In this document: positions 35,811 through 44,627 of the stretch, one piece after another
How positions within the stretch are numbered: the first letter of the stretch is position 1
Layout of the letters: each line of letters starts with the position of its first letter
Assembly (NCBI RefSeq): GCF_001741865.1
Contig: NZ_CP017147.1
Span: 3,649,001-3,713,000 of the forward strand
Direction: 5' to 3'
DNA length: 64,000 bases
Source of the DNA: Bosea vaviloviae
GTDB lineage: Bacteria > Pseudomonadota > Alphaproteobacteria > Rhizobiales > Beijerinckiaceae
Translations under genes and position numbers: made by a program
Notes under the pieces: generated by a model
Databases searched by the model: none
Seen by the model: the letters and a program-made list of their open reading frames with translations, nothing else
Told to the model about the DNA's origin: nothing

Positions 35811-36353
35811 ATGTTCGGCCTATTCGGCAAGCGTGAAGCCCGGCTCGCACCGGTGAACGCCTTGTTCGCGCGCGTCGCCGAGGCGTCGCGGCGGCCGGCC
35901 TTCTATATCGAAGGCGGCATTCCCGACACTTTCGAGGGGCGCTTCGAATCGCTGACGCTGCACACCTTCCTGGTGCTGCGCCGCCTGCGTGAATTGCCGG
36001 CGCCGGCCGCCGATCTGGCGCAGGATTTCGTCGATGCCTGCTTTGCCTATCTCGAACTCGGATTCCGCAATGGCGGCATCAGCGACATCGCGGTGCCCAA
36101 GCGGATGAAGAAGATCGCCCAGAGTTTCTTCGGCCGGATCAAGGCCTATGAAGCAGCCCTGGTCTCGGCGGAGCCGGAGGCGCTGACCGAAGCGCTGCGC
36201 CGCAATGCGAGCCAGGGCGAGGGCGCCGCGATCCTGGCGGATTATATGAGACAGGCGCAGGTGCGGCTCTCGAGCCGCGCGCTCGATGCGATCCTGAGCG
36301 AGCCCGAGCTGTTTCCGGCCCTGGCGCAGTTGGAGCAAAGCCATGTCGCCTGA
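35811..36353 (+). CDS. Ubiquinol-cytochrome c chaperone family protein
   Basis: This 180-residue protein of the CBP3/UPF0174 fold has FYIEGGIPDTFEGRFESLTL, FVDACFAYLELGFRNGGISD and VPKRMKKIAQSFFGRIKAYE. The eukaryotic relative assists cytochrome bc1 assembly. The ATG at 35811 has AAGGAG 11 bases upstream. It overlaps the next gene by 11 bases, so the pair is co-translated. Confidence 0.88.
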   Translation: MFGLFGKREARLAPVNALFARVAEASRRPAFYIEGGIPDTFEGRFESLTLHTFLVLRRLRELPAPAADLAQDFVDACFAYLELGFRNGGISDIAVPKRMKKIAQSFFGRIKAYEAALVSAEPEALTEALRRNASQGEGAAILADYMRQAQVRLSSRALDAILSEPELFPALAQLEQSHVA

Positions 36354-36903
36354 TCCGCAAAAGAGCTTGCCCCTGAGCCAACCCATTCGCGTCGAGGGCA
36401 TCAAGCTGCGCCCCGGCGACGTCACGGTCTCCGCTCCAGCCGATGCCTTGCCGCGCATCGCCGCCGCGCTCGATCTGGCCTCGCTGGAGGCATTGGAGGC
36501 GCGCTACACGCTTTCGCGCAATGGCGAGAAGGTCAAACTCGAGGGCACGATCCAGGCGAAGGCGCACCAGATCTGCGTGGTCACGCTCGAGTCCTTCCCG
36601 GTCGCGATCACGGTTCCGGTGAAGCTCGATTTCGCGCCGGAGGAAGAGGCGCGGGCGGCTGCAAGGCGCGGCGATGCCGGCGATGAAGACAAGATCGACA
36701 TCGAGGTCAGGCTGAACGAGGCCGATCCGCCGGAGCCCATCCTCGACGGCGTCATCGATCTGGGCGCGGTCACGCTGGAATTCCTGGCGCTGGCACTCGA
36801 TCCCTATCCGCGCAAGCCCGGCGTGAGCTTCGACGCGGCGCCAGCCGGTCCCCGCCTCGAATCGCCTTTTGCGGTGCTGGCCAAGCTGAAACGCGAACAA
36901 TGA
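36343..36903 (+). CDS. YceD/DUF177 family protein
   Basis: The product has 186 residues. DUF177 landmarks are [33 protein letters not shown] (the Cys normally part of a CxxC) and the acidic [23 protein letters not shown]. In bacteria YceD relates to 23S rRNA accumulation and is usually followed by rpmF; here rpmF is absent and plsX follows. The acidic tail resembles other alphaproteobacterial members. Confidence 0.88.
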   Translation: MSPDPQKSLPLSQPIRVEGIKLRPGDVTVSAPADALPRIAAALDLASLEALEARYTLSRNGEKVKLEGTIQAKAHQICVVTLESFPVAITVPVKLDFAPEEEARAAARRGDAGDEDKIDIEVRLNEADPPEPILDGVIDLGAVTLEFLALALDPYPRKPGVSFDAAPAGPRLESPFAVLAKLKREQ

Positions 36904-37018
36904 GGCGGGCAGGAGCCTTCGCGGCGGCTTGCAGCGGCGGCTCAAGTCGCTATTGTCCGGCCCGCAACGCGCTGCCTCCAGAAGAAGGGCGGCCGCTCCC
37001 AGGATCCACCATCACCTC

Positions 37019-38077
37019 ATGACACGTCCGGTTACAATCGCGCTCGATGCGATGGGCGGAGACCACGGCCCATCCGTGGTCATTCCCGGCGCTGCCTTGA
37101 CGCTGGAGCGGCGTCCCGATGCGCGTTTCGTGATCTTCGGCGACCAGGCGCAGGTCATGCCCTTGCTCGACGCGCATCCCAGGCTCAAGGCGGTCACCAC
37201 CTTCCACCACACGGATGTGTCGGTGAAGATGGACGACAAGCCGAGTCAGGCGCTGCGCTATGGTCGCTACAAATCCTCGATGTGGCGTGCCATCGACGCG
37301 ACCAAGATCGGCGAGGCCGATGTCACGATCTCGGCCGGCAACACCGGCGCGCTGATGGCGATGTCGAAATTCTGCCTGAAGTCGATGCCGCAGGTCGACC
37401 GCCCGGCGATCGCATGCCTGTGGCCGACTGTGCGCGGTGAGAGCATCGTGCTCGATGTCGGCGCCACGATCGGCGCCGATGCCCGCCACCTCGTCGATCT
37501 CGCGGTGATGGGCGCTGCCATGGCCCGCGTCGTCTTCGATATCGACCGCCCGACGGTCGGCCTGCTCAATGTCGGCGTCGAGGAGATCAAGGGCGTCGAG
37601 GCGGTGAAGGAAGCCGGCCGCATCCTGCGCGAGAGCAACCTGCCGCATCTGGCCTATCATGGCTTCGTCGAGGGCGACGATCTCGGCAAAGGCACGGTCG
37701 ACGTCGTGGTCACCGAGGGCTTCACCGGCAATATCGCGCTGAAGACGGCCGAGGGCACTGCGCGCCAGATCAGCTCCTATCTGCGCGCGGCGATGAGCCA
37801 TTCGCTGATGGCCAAGATCGGCTATCTCTTCGCGCGCAGCGCCTTTGCCGCGCTCAGGGACAAGATGGATCCGCGCAAGGTCAATGGCGGCGTCTTCCTC
37901 GGGCTCGAAGGCATCGTCATCAAGAGCCATGGCGGCACCGACGCCATCGGCTTCGCCAGCGCGGCCGAATTGGGCTATGAAATGGCTCGCGAGAACCTGA
38001 TGGCGAAGGTCCGCGAGATGGTGGCCGCGACTGCGCGGCCGGAGGCGGCGGCGCAGCAGGCCGCCACCGCCGAATAG
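37019..38077 (+). CDS. plsX: Phosphate acyltransferase PlsX
   Basis: The 352-residue protein begins [20 protein letters not shown]. Others are [36 protein letters not shown] and [17 protein letters not shown]. It converts acyl-ACP to acyl-phosphate for phospholipid synthesis. It is followed 12 bases later by fabH, the classical pair. An antisense frame across it is a codon mirror. Confidence 0.96.
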   Translation: MTRPVTIALDAMGGDHGPSVVIPGAALTLERRPDARFVIFGDQAQVMPLLDAHPRLKAVTTFHHTDVSVKMDDKPSQALRYGRYKSSMWRAIDATKIGEADVTISAGNTGALMAMSKFCLKSMPQVDRPAIACLWPTVRGESIVLDVGATIGADARHLVDLAVMGAAMARVVFDIDRPTVGLLNVGVEEIKGVEAVKEAGRILRESNLPHLAYHGFVEGDDLGKGTVDVVVTEGFTGNIALKTAEGTARQISSYLRAAMSHSLMAKIGYLFARSAFAALRDKMDPRKVNGGVFLGLEGIVIKSHGGTDAIGFASAAELGYEMARENLMAKVREMVAATARPEAAAQQAATAE

Positions 38078-38089
38078 GGAACAGCTTTC

Positions 38090-39067
38090 TTGTCCATTCT
38101 GCGCTCCATTCTGTGCGGCTGCGGCTCCTATCTGCCACAACGCATCGTCACCAACGCCGAGCTGGCACAGCGCGTCGACACGACCGATGAGTGGATCGTG
38201 CAGCGCACCGGCATCCGCCAGCGCCATGTCGCGGCCGATGACGAGGCGACCTCGGCGCTGGCCCTGAAGGCGGCGCAGGCTGCACTCGCTGACGCCGGCA
38301 TGGACGCCTCCGAGATCGACCTGATCATCGTCGCGACCGCGACGCCCGATCACACCTTTCCCGCGACCGCGACGCAGGTCCAGGCCGCGCTCGGCATCAA
38401 TGGCGGCGTCGCCTTCGATCTCCAGGCCGTCTGCTCGGGCTTCGTCTTCGCGCTCGCGACGGCCGACAAGTTCCTGTCCACGGGCGCCGCCAAGGCCGCA
38501 CTCGTCATCGGCGCGGAGACCTTCTCGCGCATCCTCGACTGGGAGGACCGCACCACTTGCGTCCTCTTCGGCGATGGCGCCGGCGCGGTCGTGCTGAAAG
38601 CGGGGCCCGGCGAGGGCACGCTCGCCGATCGCGGCGTGCTGGCGACCCATATCCGCTCGGATGGCCGCTACAAGGACAAGCTCTATGTCGATGGCGGCGC
38701 GGGTTCGACCAAGACCGTCGGCTTCCTGCGCATGGAGGGCAAGGAGGTCTTCCGCCACGCCGTCGTCAATCTGGCGGAGACGGTCCGGCACACCTTCGAG
38801 GAGACGGGGCTGACTGGCGCCGATATCGACTGGTTCGTGCCGCATCAGGCCAATCGTCGCATCATCGACGCCACCGCCCACAAGCTCGGCATCGACCATG
38901 AGCGCGTCGTCGTCACCGTTGACCGGCATGGCAACACCTCGGCGGCCTCGATTCCGCTGGCGCTTGCCGAAGCGCATCACGATGGCCGCATCAAGCGCGG
39001 ACAGCTCGTCCTGATCGAGGCCATGGGCGGCGGTTTCACCTGGGGGTCAGCCTTGATCCGGTGGTGA
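38090..39067 (+). CDS. fabH: Beta-ketoacyl-ACP synthase III
   Basis: The 325-residue thiolase-fold enzyme has the catalytic triad [10 protein letters not shown] (Cys), VPHQANRRI (His) and RHGNTSAAS (Asn). It starts fatty-acid chains from acetyl-CoA. The start is a TTG at 38090, giving [16 protein letters not shown]; no ATG fits. It is followed after 191 bases by ihfA. Confidence 0.96.
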   Translation: MSILRSILCGCGSYLPQRIVTNAELAQRVDTTDEWIVQRTGIRQRHVAADDEATSALALKAAQAALADAGMDASEIDLIIVATATPDHTFPATATQVQAALGINGGVAFDLQAVCSGFVFALATADKFLSTGAAKAALVIGAETFSRILDWEDRTTCVLFGDGAGAVVLKAGPGEGTLADRGVLATHIRSDGRYKDKLYVDGGAGSTKTVGFLRMEGKEVFRHAVVNLAETVRHTFEETGLTGADIDWFVPHQANRRIIDATAHKLGIDHERVVVTVDRHGNTSAASIPLALAEAHHDGRIKRGQLVLIEAMGGGFTWGSALIRW

Positions 39068-39258
39068 AGCACGACGCGGGAAATCCGTCAGATTATGACG
39101 GATTTACTTGGTTTTTCTAACGAATTTCCAAAATTTGGGTGAGTTGGCGGGTGTTCTAGGATTGACCGGCGCAGCCGGGACGCCTAGCGTCCGCCATCCA
39201 TATTGGCGAAGGGCAGGCGGCATGCCCGCTGGCCGACATAACGCCTTGGAGGATATGA

Positions 39259-39573
39259 ATGGCGGGGCAAACGGTTACTCGCGCCGATCTGTGCGAGGCT
39301 GTCTATCAGAAGATCGGTCTGTCGCGGACGGAGTCGTCGAAGCTCGTCGAGGCGGTGCTGGACGAAATCTGTGACGCGGTCGCGCGCGGCGAGAACGTCA
39401 AGTTATCCTCTTTCGGATCCTTCGTCGTGCGAGACAAGGGCGAGCGAATCGGGCGTAATCCGAAGACGGGAGTCGAAGTCCCGATTGAGCCGCGTCGCGT
39501 CATGGTGTTCAAGCCTTCGAATGTGATGAAGGCGCGCATCAACGGACAGTTGGGTGAGGGCGAAGACGAGTGA
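39259..39573 (+). CDS. ihfA: Integration host factor alpha subunit
   Basis: The 104-residue HU/IHF-fold protein has [50 protein letters not shown] and [18 protein letters not shown]. It bends DNA at specific sites. The ATG at 39259 is preceded by GGAGGAT. It abuts the MerR gene by overlap. Confidence 0.96.
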   Translation: MAGQTVTRADLCEAVYQKIGLSRTESSKLVEAVLDEICDAVARGENVKLSSFGSFVVRDKGERIGRNPKTGVEVPIEPRRVMVFKPSNVMKARINGQLGEGEDE

Positions 39574-39605
39574 GCCTGGAGTTCCACACCGGCGATGAGG
39601 CCGAC

Positions 39606-40142
39606 ATGGACACCAAGAGCGTAGATGCCTTCCGGACGATCAGCGAGGTCGCAGAAGACCTCGACATTCCTCAACATGTGCTGCGTTTCTGGGAAACGCG
39701 CTTCACGCAGATCAAGCCGCTCAAGCGCGGCGGTGGGCGGCGCTATTATCGTCCCGACGACGTCGCGCTGCTGAAGGGCATTCGCCGCCTGCTTTACGGC
39801 GAAGGCTACACCATCAAGGGGCTGCAGCGCATCCTCAAGGAGCAGGGGCCGCGCCATGTCCAGGCGATTGGCCGCGGCGCGCCGGTCGGCCCACCGGGGC
39901 CGGAGCGGGCATCTGCGCCAGCGACAGGGATGCAGGGCGATGCCGGGGCGGTTCATGCCATGGCCGCCTATCCGCAGGAGGGCGAGCCGCATCAGGAGTT
40001 CGCGCCGCAGCATTCGCGTCCGGTTCCGCCTGAGGGCCTCGACGATCTGACAGTGCTGTCAGCTGTCTTGACCGAGCTCGGCGAGTGCCAGCGCATCCTG
40101 CGCAGCGTCCTGGCGCCTCAGCCTGTTCCCGACGGCGCCTGA
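39606..40142 (+). CDS. MerR-family regulator linked to ihfA
   Basis: The 178-residue protein has the helix-turn-helix [28 protein letters not shown] (key WETRF), wing [28 protein letters not shown], and a long flexible C-terminus rich in Pro, Glu and His. This ihfA-merR pair is widespread in Hyphomicrobiales. I prefer the ATG at 39606 with GAGG 5 bases upstream; a GTG at 39570 overlapping the ihfA stop is possible. Its target is unknown. Confidence 0.88.
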   Translation: MDTKSVDAFRTISEVAEDLDIPQHVLRFWETRFTQIKPLKRGGGRRYYRPDDVALLKGIRRLLYGEGYTIKGLQRILKEQGPRHVQAIGRGAPVGPPGPERASAPATGMQGDAGAVHAMAAYPQEGEPHQEFAPQHSRPVPPEGLDDLTVLSAVLTELGECQRILRSVLAPQPVPDGA

Positions 40143-40318
40143 CGCGGCTGGAGCAGTTCCCGATCCCATTGGATCGTTCAACAGCTCCAGCTCGTTGTTC
40201 TAACGCGCTGTCTTCACGAGAGCCGGTGTCGACTTCGCTGGAAAACGCTCTGGAGCATCGGCCTGAAAAGTGGGAACCGGTTTTCGGGACAAGCCGATGC
40301 AATCAAAATCCTACAGCA
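40143..40318. repeat. Repeat-containing gap (repeat C family, degenerate copy)
   Basis: It contains GGAGCAGTTCCCGATCC...AGCTCC dyads and a segment CTGAAAAGTGGGAACCGGTT. That segment is of the same family, in opposite orientation, as the dyad at 41974-42022. No gene is seen. Confidence 0.6.
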
Positions 40319-40804
40319 TCAGGTAACAGGCGGCTCCTCTTTCGGGCGCGGCCTGTCGACTTCGCGGCGGTGTGAGGAAACGCCGCGTCGCTTGTCGGAG
40401 CGCCCCGCAGCGCCGGATTTGTGCAACGGGATCAATGTGGCGATGACCGGGCTGGGATAGTGTTCCAGCGTCGAGCCTGTCGCCGCATCGACGCCCATTC
40501 CGATGAGCCCGCCGATCACGACGTTGCCGGCAAAACCGGCCACGCCGGCTCCTGCGACGCGTGTCGCAACCGGGATCTGCATGGCCTCATAGCCGGGCTT
40601 GCTGAAACTGACGGTGAACTCGGCTTTGCGGCTGACCTCCCAGGTGCATGGTGTCGCCGGGCAGGCATGTCCGAGCGATGTCCGAGCCTCGGCTTCGGAC
40701 GGTATGCTGTTGACGGTGATCTGGTCTGTCGTGCCGCGTGTTACGGTCGCGCAGCCGCCCAGGGCGCCCGCGATTGCGGCCACCACGAAAATTCGAAGAT
40801 TCAA
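40319..40804 (-). CDS. Small lipoprotein with PEGA-like domain
   Basis: The 161-residue protein has a lipobox AGALGGC and then ATVTRGTTDQITVNSIPSEAEARTSLGHACPATP, with the PEGA-like STPCTWEVSRKAEFTVSFSKPGYEA (key VSRKAEFTVSFSKPGYE). A glycine-rich helix follows (GFAGNVVIGGLIGMGVDAATG). The C-terminus is basic and variable. It is probably anchored in the outer membrane; its function is unknown. Confidence 0.72.
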   Translation of the reverse strand: MNLRIFVVAAIAGALGGCATVTRGTTDQITVNSIPSEAEARTSLGHACPATPCTWEVSRKAEFTVSFSKPGYEAMQIPVATRVAGAGVAGFAGNVVIGGLIGMGVDAATGSTLEHYPSPVIATLIPLHKSGAAGRSDKRRGVSSHRREVDRPRPKEEPPVT

Positions 40805-40949
40805 TATCTTAGCCCCCAGCCAGTAACGCGGGCTGGCCTAACGTCATTGCTGCCGGGCGGCAACCTCTCCGTGTATAGAAGCTGTGTTTATCGCGCATAA
40901 GGCCATGTTGCGGCGTCGGCTTGATATTCAGAAGTCGCGCTATAGATCG

Positions 40950-41010
40950 GTGCCCAGGACGACCTCGGAGAAAGCCTCTCCCATCATCAGGCGTGGACGA
41001 CCTCGCCCTT
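40950..41010 (+). promoter_or_regulatory. Guanidine-II (mini-ykkC) riboswitch
   Basis: Two hairpins each present an ACGA tetraloop. The first is around 40954-40968 (CCCAGG-ACGA-CCTCGG). The second is 40990-41007, where GGCGTGG and CCTCGCC pair with one T-T mismatch around ACGA at 40997-41000. The AAAGGAG ribosome site (41015-41021) follows directly. Paired ACGR-loop hairpins before a SugE gene are the defining layout of the guanidine-II class, in which guanidine binding frees the ribosome site. Confidence 0.88.
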
Positions 41011-41028
41011 CTGCAAAGGAGCGCCGTT

Positions 41029-41343
41029 GTGGCTTGGCTCTATCTCTTCGTCGCCGGCCTGTTCGAAGTCGGCTGGGCGATTGGTCTCAAATACACGCAA
41101 GGCTTCACGCGGCTGGTTCCCAGCGTGCTGACGCTCGCCAGCATGGTGGTGAGCCTGGGCCTGCTCGGACTTGCGCTGAAAAGCCTGCCGCTCGGCACAG
41201 CCTATGCGATCTGGACCGGCGTCGGCACGATCGGCACTGCCGTGCTCGGCATCGTCCTCCTGGGCGAGCCGGCGGGCGCGCTGCGCCTCGCCTGCATCGG
41301 CCTGATCGTCACGGGCATCGTCGGTCTGAAGCTCGTCTCCTGA
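41029..41343 (+). CDS. sugE: SugE/Gdx guanidinium exporter (SMR family)
   Basis: The 104-residue protein has four membrane helices. Landmarks are VAWLYLFVAGLFEVGWAIGL (the key Glu in FEVGWA), LALKSLPLGTAYAIWTGVGT and the SugE-type GTAVLGIVLLGEPAGALR. It exports guanidinium in exchange for protons. The start is a GTG at 41029, set by AAAGGAG 8 bases upstream and the riboswitch. Translation is predicted to be induced by guanidine. Confidence 0.93.
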   Translation: MAWLYLFVAGLFEVGWAIGLKYTQGFTRLVPSVLTLASMVVSLGLLGLALKSLPLGTAYAIWTGVGTIGTAVLGIVLLGEPAGALRLACIGLIVTGIVGLKLVS

Positions 41344-41388
41344 GCGGGCGCGGCCCGGGCCGGCGAGCGCACAGGCGTTGATGGCCAC

Positions 41389-41424
41389 ATCAGCGCCTGT
41401 GGAACGATCAGCGCCTGCGGAAGG
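41389..41424. repeat. 2 x 18-bp tandem duplication across a stop codon
   Basis: ATCAGCGCCTGTGGAACG and ATCAGCGCCTGCGGAAGG are adjacent (16 of 18 identical). Both carry TCA, the minus-strand TGA; the right copy's is the stop of the small membrane protein. Confidence 0.9.
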
Positions 41425-41578
41425 CCTCGGGCCAATAGCCGCCACGCTCCAGCGCGACGATCAGCACGATGACGAGGAGCGTTACGGCCAAGGTCACGAG
41501 CTTGGCGTTCCAGGGCGTGCCGCGGCCGATCAGCCAGATCAAGGTCATGCCGATCAGGAGAGGGATGATCATGTCCAT
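41408..41578 (-). CDS. Small one- or two-helix membrane protein
   Basis: This 56-residue frame is hydrophobic (MIIPLLIGMTLIWLIGRG, then LVTLAVTLLVIVLIVALERG) with a basic tail EAFRRR. It has no clear ribosome site. The ATG at 41578 is the best of several, since upstream sequence falls into a dispersed repeat. An 18-bp tandem repeat duplicates its stop-codon region, as at other gene ends here, which supports it being a gene. Confidence 0.45.
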   Translation of the reverse strand: MDMIIPLLIGMTLIWLIGRGTPWNAKLVTLAVTLLVIVLIVALERGGYWPEAFRRR

Positions 41579-41617
41579 GGCGGGATCATAGAGCGTGACG
41601 ACTTGATTTTGAACCAC

Positions 41618-41771
41618 CGCCGTCATTCCGGGGCTTCGCGTTAGCGAAGAGCCCGGAATCCAGAGCCGATGCGGGTTCTCCATAACGCGCTCGCATGGCG
41701 AGCCTCAACAATCGAGCGCATCGGTTCTGGGTTCCGGGCTCAGGCCTGCGGCCTGCCCCGGAATGACGGCG
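41618..41771. repeat. Dispersed palindromic repeat
   Basis: It starts CGCCGTCATTCCGGGGC and ends GCCCCGGAATGACGGCG, a perfect 17-bp inverted repeat. Internal arms CAGAGCCGATGCG / CGCATCGGTTCTG give a long hairpin. Confidence 0.85.
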
Positions 41772-41898
41772 TGGTTCCCGCTAAGTTCATCAGGCGTTAG
41801 CCCGACTGACAAAGCATGTTCTCCTTCAGCGAATACCGCTTCGGTTGGAACAGTCGCCGTCCAGGCACGTTCCAAGACTGGGGAAGCGCATCGCCGCT

Positions 41899-41978
41899 AG
41901 AGCCGGATGATGTCAGATGGGAATCACGGAGTGATCCCAGCTGACATCTGAATCCGTCTCTCATCTAAGAATTAGAGC
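41899..41978. repeat. Dispersed intergenic repeat B, copy 2
   Basis: See 30771-30849. The central dyad here is GATGTCAGATGGGAATCACG. Confidence 0.85.
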
Positions 41979-42022
41979 AGGATCAATGCGAAAACCGGTT
42001 CTCACTTTTCGCATCCTGCTCT
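41974..42022. repeat. Repeat C: dyad AGAGCAGGAT...ATCCTGCTCT
   Basis: AGAGCAGGATCAATGCGAAAA pairs with TTTTCGCATCCTGCTCT around CCGGTTCTCAC (key arms only shown in part: GCAGGATCAATGCGAAAA). It overlaps the end of repeat B. The gap 41579-42069 holds only repeats. Confidence 0.7.
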
Positions 42023-42069
42023 AGGCGATGCCGGCCTGTCACAGCAACATCCCGCGACAGGAGAGTTCA

Positions 42070-42576
42070 ATGGGTTTATTTTCCAAGGATATCAAAACGA
42101 TGGATGATCTTTTCATCCATCAGCTTCAGGATATCTACTATGCTGAAAAGACGAGCTACAAATCCCTGCCAAAGTTGATCGCAAAGGCGACTGATCCGGC
42201 ACTCAAGCTGAGCCTGGAGACCCATCGCAGGGAAACCGAGGGGCATATTGCGCGGCTGGAGCAGGTCTTCAAGCAGCACGGCGCGGAGGCCAAGGCCATC
42301 AACTGTCCCGCCATCGATGGCATCATCGAGGAAGCCAACGAGCTCACCGGCGATGTCCAAAACGGGCCGGTGCTCGACGCCGCGATCATCGCGGCCGCCC
42401 AGGCCGTGGAACACTACGAGATCACCCGCTACGGCACGCTGACGGCATGGGCGAAGCAGCTCGGTCGCGTGGATTGCGCGGCTTTGCTGCAGCAGAATCT
42501 CGACGAGGAATTCGCTGCCGACGGCAAACTCTCCATGCTCGCCGAAGGGGGCGTGAATCGCAGGGCTGCGGCCTGA
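42070..42576 (+). CDS. DUF892/YciE ferritin-like protein
   Basis: The 168-residue four-helix protein begins KTMDDLFIHQLQDIYYAEKT. Others are ETEGHIARLEQVFKQHG and AAAQAVEHYEITRYGTLTAWA, with the spaced Glu/His pattern of a ferritin-like di-metal site. YciE-type proteins are stress-induced, but the function is unclear. The ATG at 42070 has AGGAGAG upstream. Confidence 0.88.
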   Translation: MGLFSKDIKTMDDLFIHQLQDIYYAEKTSYKSLPKLIAKATDPALKLSLETHRRETEGHIARLEQVFKQHGAEAKAINCPAIDGIIEEANELTGDVQNGPVLDAAIIAAAQAVEHYEITRYGTLTAWAKQLGRVDCAALLQQNLDEEFAADGKLSMLAEGGVNRRAAA

Positions 42577-42699
42577 TCGCGTGCCGATTCCTCAGCTCTT
42601 CGGACGCCCGCGACGGGAGGCCGCCGCGGGCGTGTGATTTTGCGGGAATGTCGCGGCAAGCCGGTCGAGACCGGCATCCCGCCCCAGCCGTGTCCGGCC

Positions 42700-43647
42700 T
42701 CAGCCCTGCCGAGGCGAGATCGCCTTGTCGCCCTCGATCAGCGGTTTCATCCGGCTAAGTTCGCCGGCGATGAAGTCCATGAACAGCCTGACCCTGGGCG
42801 AATGCCTGAGGTCGGGATGGGTCAGGAGCCAGAGATCGGCGGCAAAGCCTGGATCGGGCGCCGCCAGCCGCGTCAGCCCCGGTCTGGTATCGGCGATGAA
42901 GCAGGGCACGAAGCCGATGCCGATGCCCGCCTCGACCGCCTCCGCCAGGCCCAGCACTGTGTTGACCTTGTAGACGATGCGCTCCGGCGCGACATGCTGG
43001 TTCAGATAGCGCACGGCCTTCAGTCCCGTGAACTGGTCACCGAGCGAAATCCAGTTGTGGGCCCACAGGCTCTCGATTGCGATATCGGCAGCTTCCGGGA
43101 AATCGGCGATGCGGCCATAGAGCGCCCAGGCGATGCGGGCGGCGCGGCGGCCGACCAGGGTCTCGGGCGGGTTGTCGGTCGCGCGGATCGCCACATCGGC
43201 GTCGCGCTTGGACAGGTTCAGCGACTGGTTGCCGAGCAGAATGTCGAGCCGGATATCGGGGCATTGCCCGAGAAAGGCAGCGAAGACCGGCGTCAGCAGA
43301 TCGACCAGCAGCGTGTCGTTGGTGGTGACGCGCAATTCGCCGGCGGGCTTGATCTCCTGTCCGGCGAGCCGGCGCGCAAAGGCGGTGATGTCCTCGTCGA
43401 CGCGCTCGGCGAGCGTCGTCATCTCGTCGCCGGCGGGCGTCGCGACATAGCCGCTGCGATGGCGCTCGAACAGCTTGAGGCCGAGTGCCTCCTCGATCTG
43501 CCCGAGCCGGCGGAACACCGTCGAATGGTTCAATCCGAGCACTGTGGCGGCGGCCGGTAGCGCGCGCGTATCCGCGATCGCCTTGATCAGTCGAAAGTCG
43601 TCCCAGGCCAAGGTCTTCGCGGTTGTGGTCTTCGCGGTCGTGTTCAT
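42700..43647 (-). CDS. LysR-family transcriptional regulator
   Basis: The 315-residue protein has the LysR helix-turn-helix (FRLIKAIADTRALPAAATVLG ... NHSTVFRRLGQIEEALG) and an effector domain starting ELRVTTNDTLLVDLL. The ATG at 43647 has GGAGAG 7 bases upstream; an upstream ATG at 43665 is possible. The first codons are a 15-bp tandem duplication coding TTAKT twice. It is next to the DoxX gene across a palindromic element; control of the quinone-like genes is possible but unproven. Confidence 0.82.
   Translation of the reverse strand: MNTTAKTTTAKTLAWDDFRLIKAIADTRALPAAATVLGLNHSTVFRRLGQIEEALGLKLFERHRSGYVATPAGDEMTTLAERVDEDITAFARRLAGQEIKPAGELRVTTNDTLLVDLLTPVFAAFLGQCPDIRLDILLGNQSLNLSKRDADVAIRATDNPPETLVGRRAARIAWALYGRIADFPEAADIAIESLWAHNWISLGDQFTGLKAVRYLNQHVAPERIVYKVNTVLGLAEAVEAGIGIGFVPCFIADTRPGLTRLAAPDPGFAADLWLLTHPDLRHSPRVRLFMDFIAGELSRMKPLIEGDKAISPRQG
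43612..43641. repeat. 2 x 15-bp tandem duplication in the first codons of a LysR gene
   Basis: GGTCTTCGCGGTTGT and GGTCTTCGCGGTCGT are adjacent (14 of 15), coding TTAKT-TTAKT on the minus strand. Confidence 0.9.
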
Positions 43648-43694
43648 GCACGCACTCTCCGCCATGGCTTCGCCGCCATCAAGGCGACGGGGCT

Positions 43695-43958
43695 AGAGGT
43701 TGTTATGGACTATGGGGACGATTTGATGAGGTCAAAACGACGGAGATGGGAGGAGCATTGCGCAGGCGATACCGTTGGTATCGGCAAGCGATGCGACGCT
43801 GCAGCTCCGTCGTTTTGACCTCACCCGCAGGGCGCGGCGCTTTTGCGCGACTGCGGCGTCGTTCTTCGTAGCAAACCGGAAGGTTTGCGTCCTCGAACTT
43901 CTGGCATTCGCGCAAAAGCGCCAGCGTCAAATCATCCCCATAGTCCATAACAACCTCT
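43695..43958. mobile_element. 264-bp nested palindromic element with 32-bp terminal inverted repeats
   Basis: The ends are 32-bp inverted repeats (43695-43726 and 43927-43958, beginning AGAGGTTGTTATGGACTATG) with one mismatch. Inside are two further hairpins: GAGGTCAAAACGACGGA (43728-43744) with 43805-43821 (17 of 17), and GGCGCTTTTGCGCGA (43835-43849) with 43908-43922 (15 of 15). Each has its own tip hairpin (GATACC..GGTATC; GCAAACC..GGTTTGC). The whole would fold as a three-way cruciform. No transposase frame is evident; a non-autonomous MITE-like element fits. I see no convincing target duplication. Confidence 0.8.
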
Positions 43959-44002
43959 GGGATGACGGCGAAGGAGTGTGGGGTAGAAGCCTTGAACGCC
44001 GC

Positions 44003-44428
44003 TCAGGCCGAGGCGGTCGCGCCGTTCCAGCTCAGGCGGGCGGGCTTCAGGGCCAGCCCGCCATCGCCGATCAGGCCATGGGCCAGCGCGGCCAGCGCCA
44101 GGAAGGCGGGATATTCCCAGCCGCCATTGGGGGCGTTGAAGACCCAGCCATTGGGGGCATGGACCATCAGGGCGCCGAGCAGGACCGGCAGCAGCAGGAT
44201 CGAGACATAGCGACCATAGAAGCCGGTGAGGATGGCGAGGCCGCCGAGAAGCTCGGCCAGAATGATCGGCCAGGCGAGGACGGCGGGCAGGCCGACCTGG
44301 CCGAGGAAGCCGGCGAAGCCTGCGGGAGTGAAGATCACGAGCTTGAGATAGGCGTGAGCGATGAACATCAGGCCGAGCGCGACGCGCAGGCCGAGAGCGC
44401 CATAGGGAGCGAAGCGGTTGTCGATCAT
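44003..44428 (-). CDS. DoxX family membrane protein
   Basis: The 141-residue protein has four helices: LGLRVALGLMFIAHAYLKLV, GLPAVLAWPIILAELLGGLA, YVSILLLPVLLGALMVH and FLALAALAHGLIGDGG. DoxX-like proteins act with quinone or thiosulfate redox partners. It is divergent from a ring-cleaving dioxygenase. The ATG at 44428 has GGAG about 12 bases upstream. Confidence 0.8.
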   Translation of the reverse strand: MIDNRFAPYGALGLRVALGLMFIAHAYLKLVIFTPAGFAGFLGQVGLPAVLAWPIILAELLGGLAILTGFYGRYVSILLLPVLLGALMVHAPNGWVFNAPNGGWEYPAFLALAALAHGLIGDGGLALKPARLSWNGATASA

Positions 44429-44517
44429 GGGGGCAATCTCCGATGGGGCCGGGCTGGCCTCTGTCCGAAAGACTGATCTGACCGAGACGCAATGCAAATT
44501 GTGAGATACCAAGATCG

Positions 44518-44537
44518 ACATTGCACCAACGCAATGT
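44518..44537. promoter_or_regulatory. Candidate operator ACATTGC-N6-GCAATGT
   Basis: A perfect 7-bp dyad lies in the 199-bp region between the divergent DoxX and dioxygenase genes. A weaker related dyad CAAT-GCAA-ATTG is at 44490-44501. It is probably the binding site of a regulator of both genes. Confidence 0.5.
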
Positions 44538-44627
44538 ATGCGCTCTGGCGCTTTGAGCTCGCCCGACCAATCTTTGGAGGCAACGGAGCACCTGCTCCTT
44601 CAGCCCGGTTTGGGAGGAGTTGTCATC

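Noticed and set aside
36950..38980. Long minus-strand open frame (676 codons) across plsX and fabH
   Set aside because: It is the mirror of strongly conserved plus-strand genes in a high-GC sequence; its composition is Asp/Gly/Arg/His-rich with no domain.
43703..43948. Protein-coding frame within the 264-bp palindromic element
   Set aside because: Its codons are dictated by the inverted repeats, and the product has no recognisable fold.
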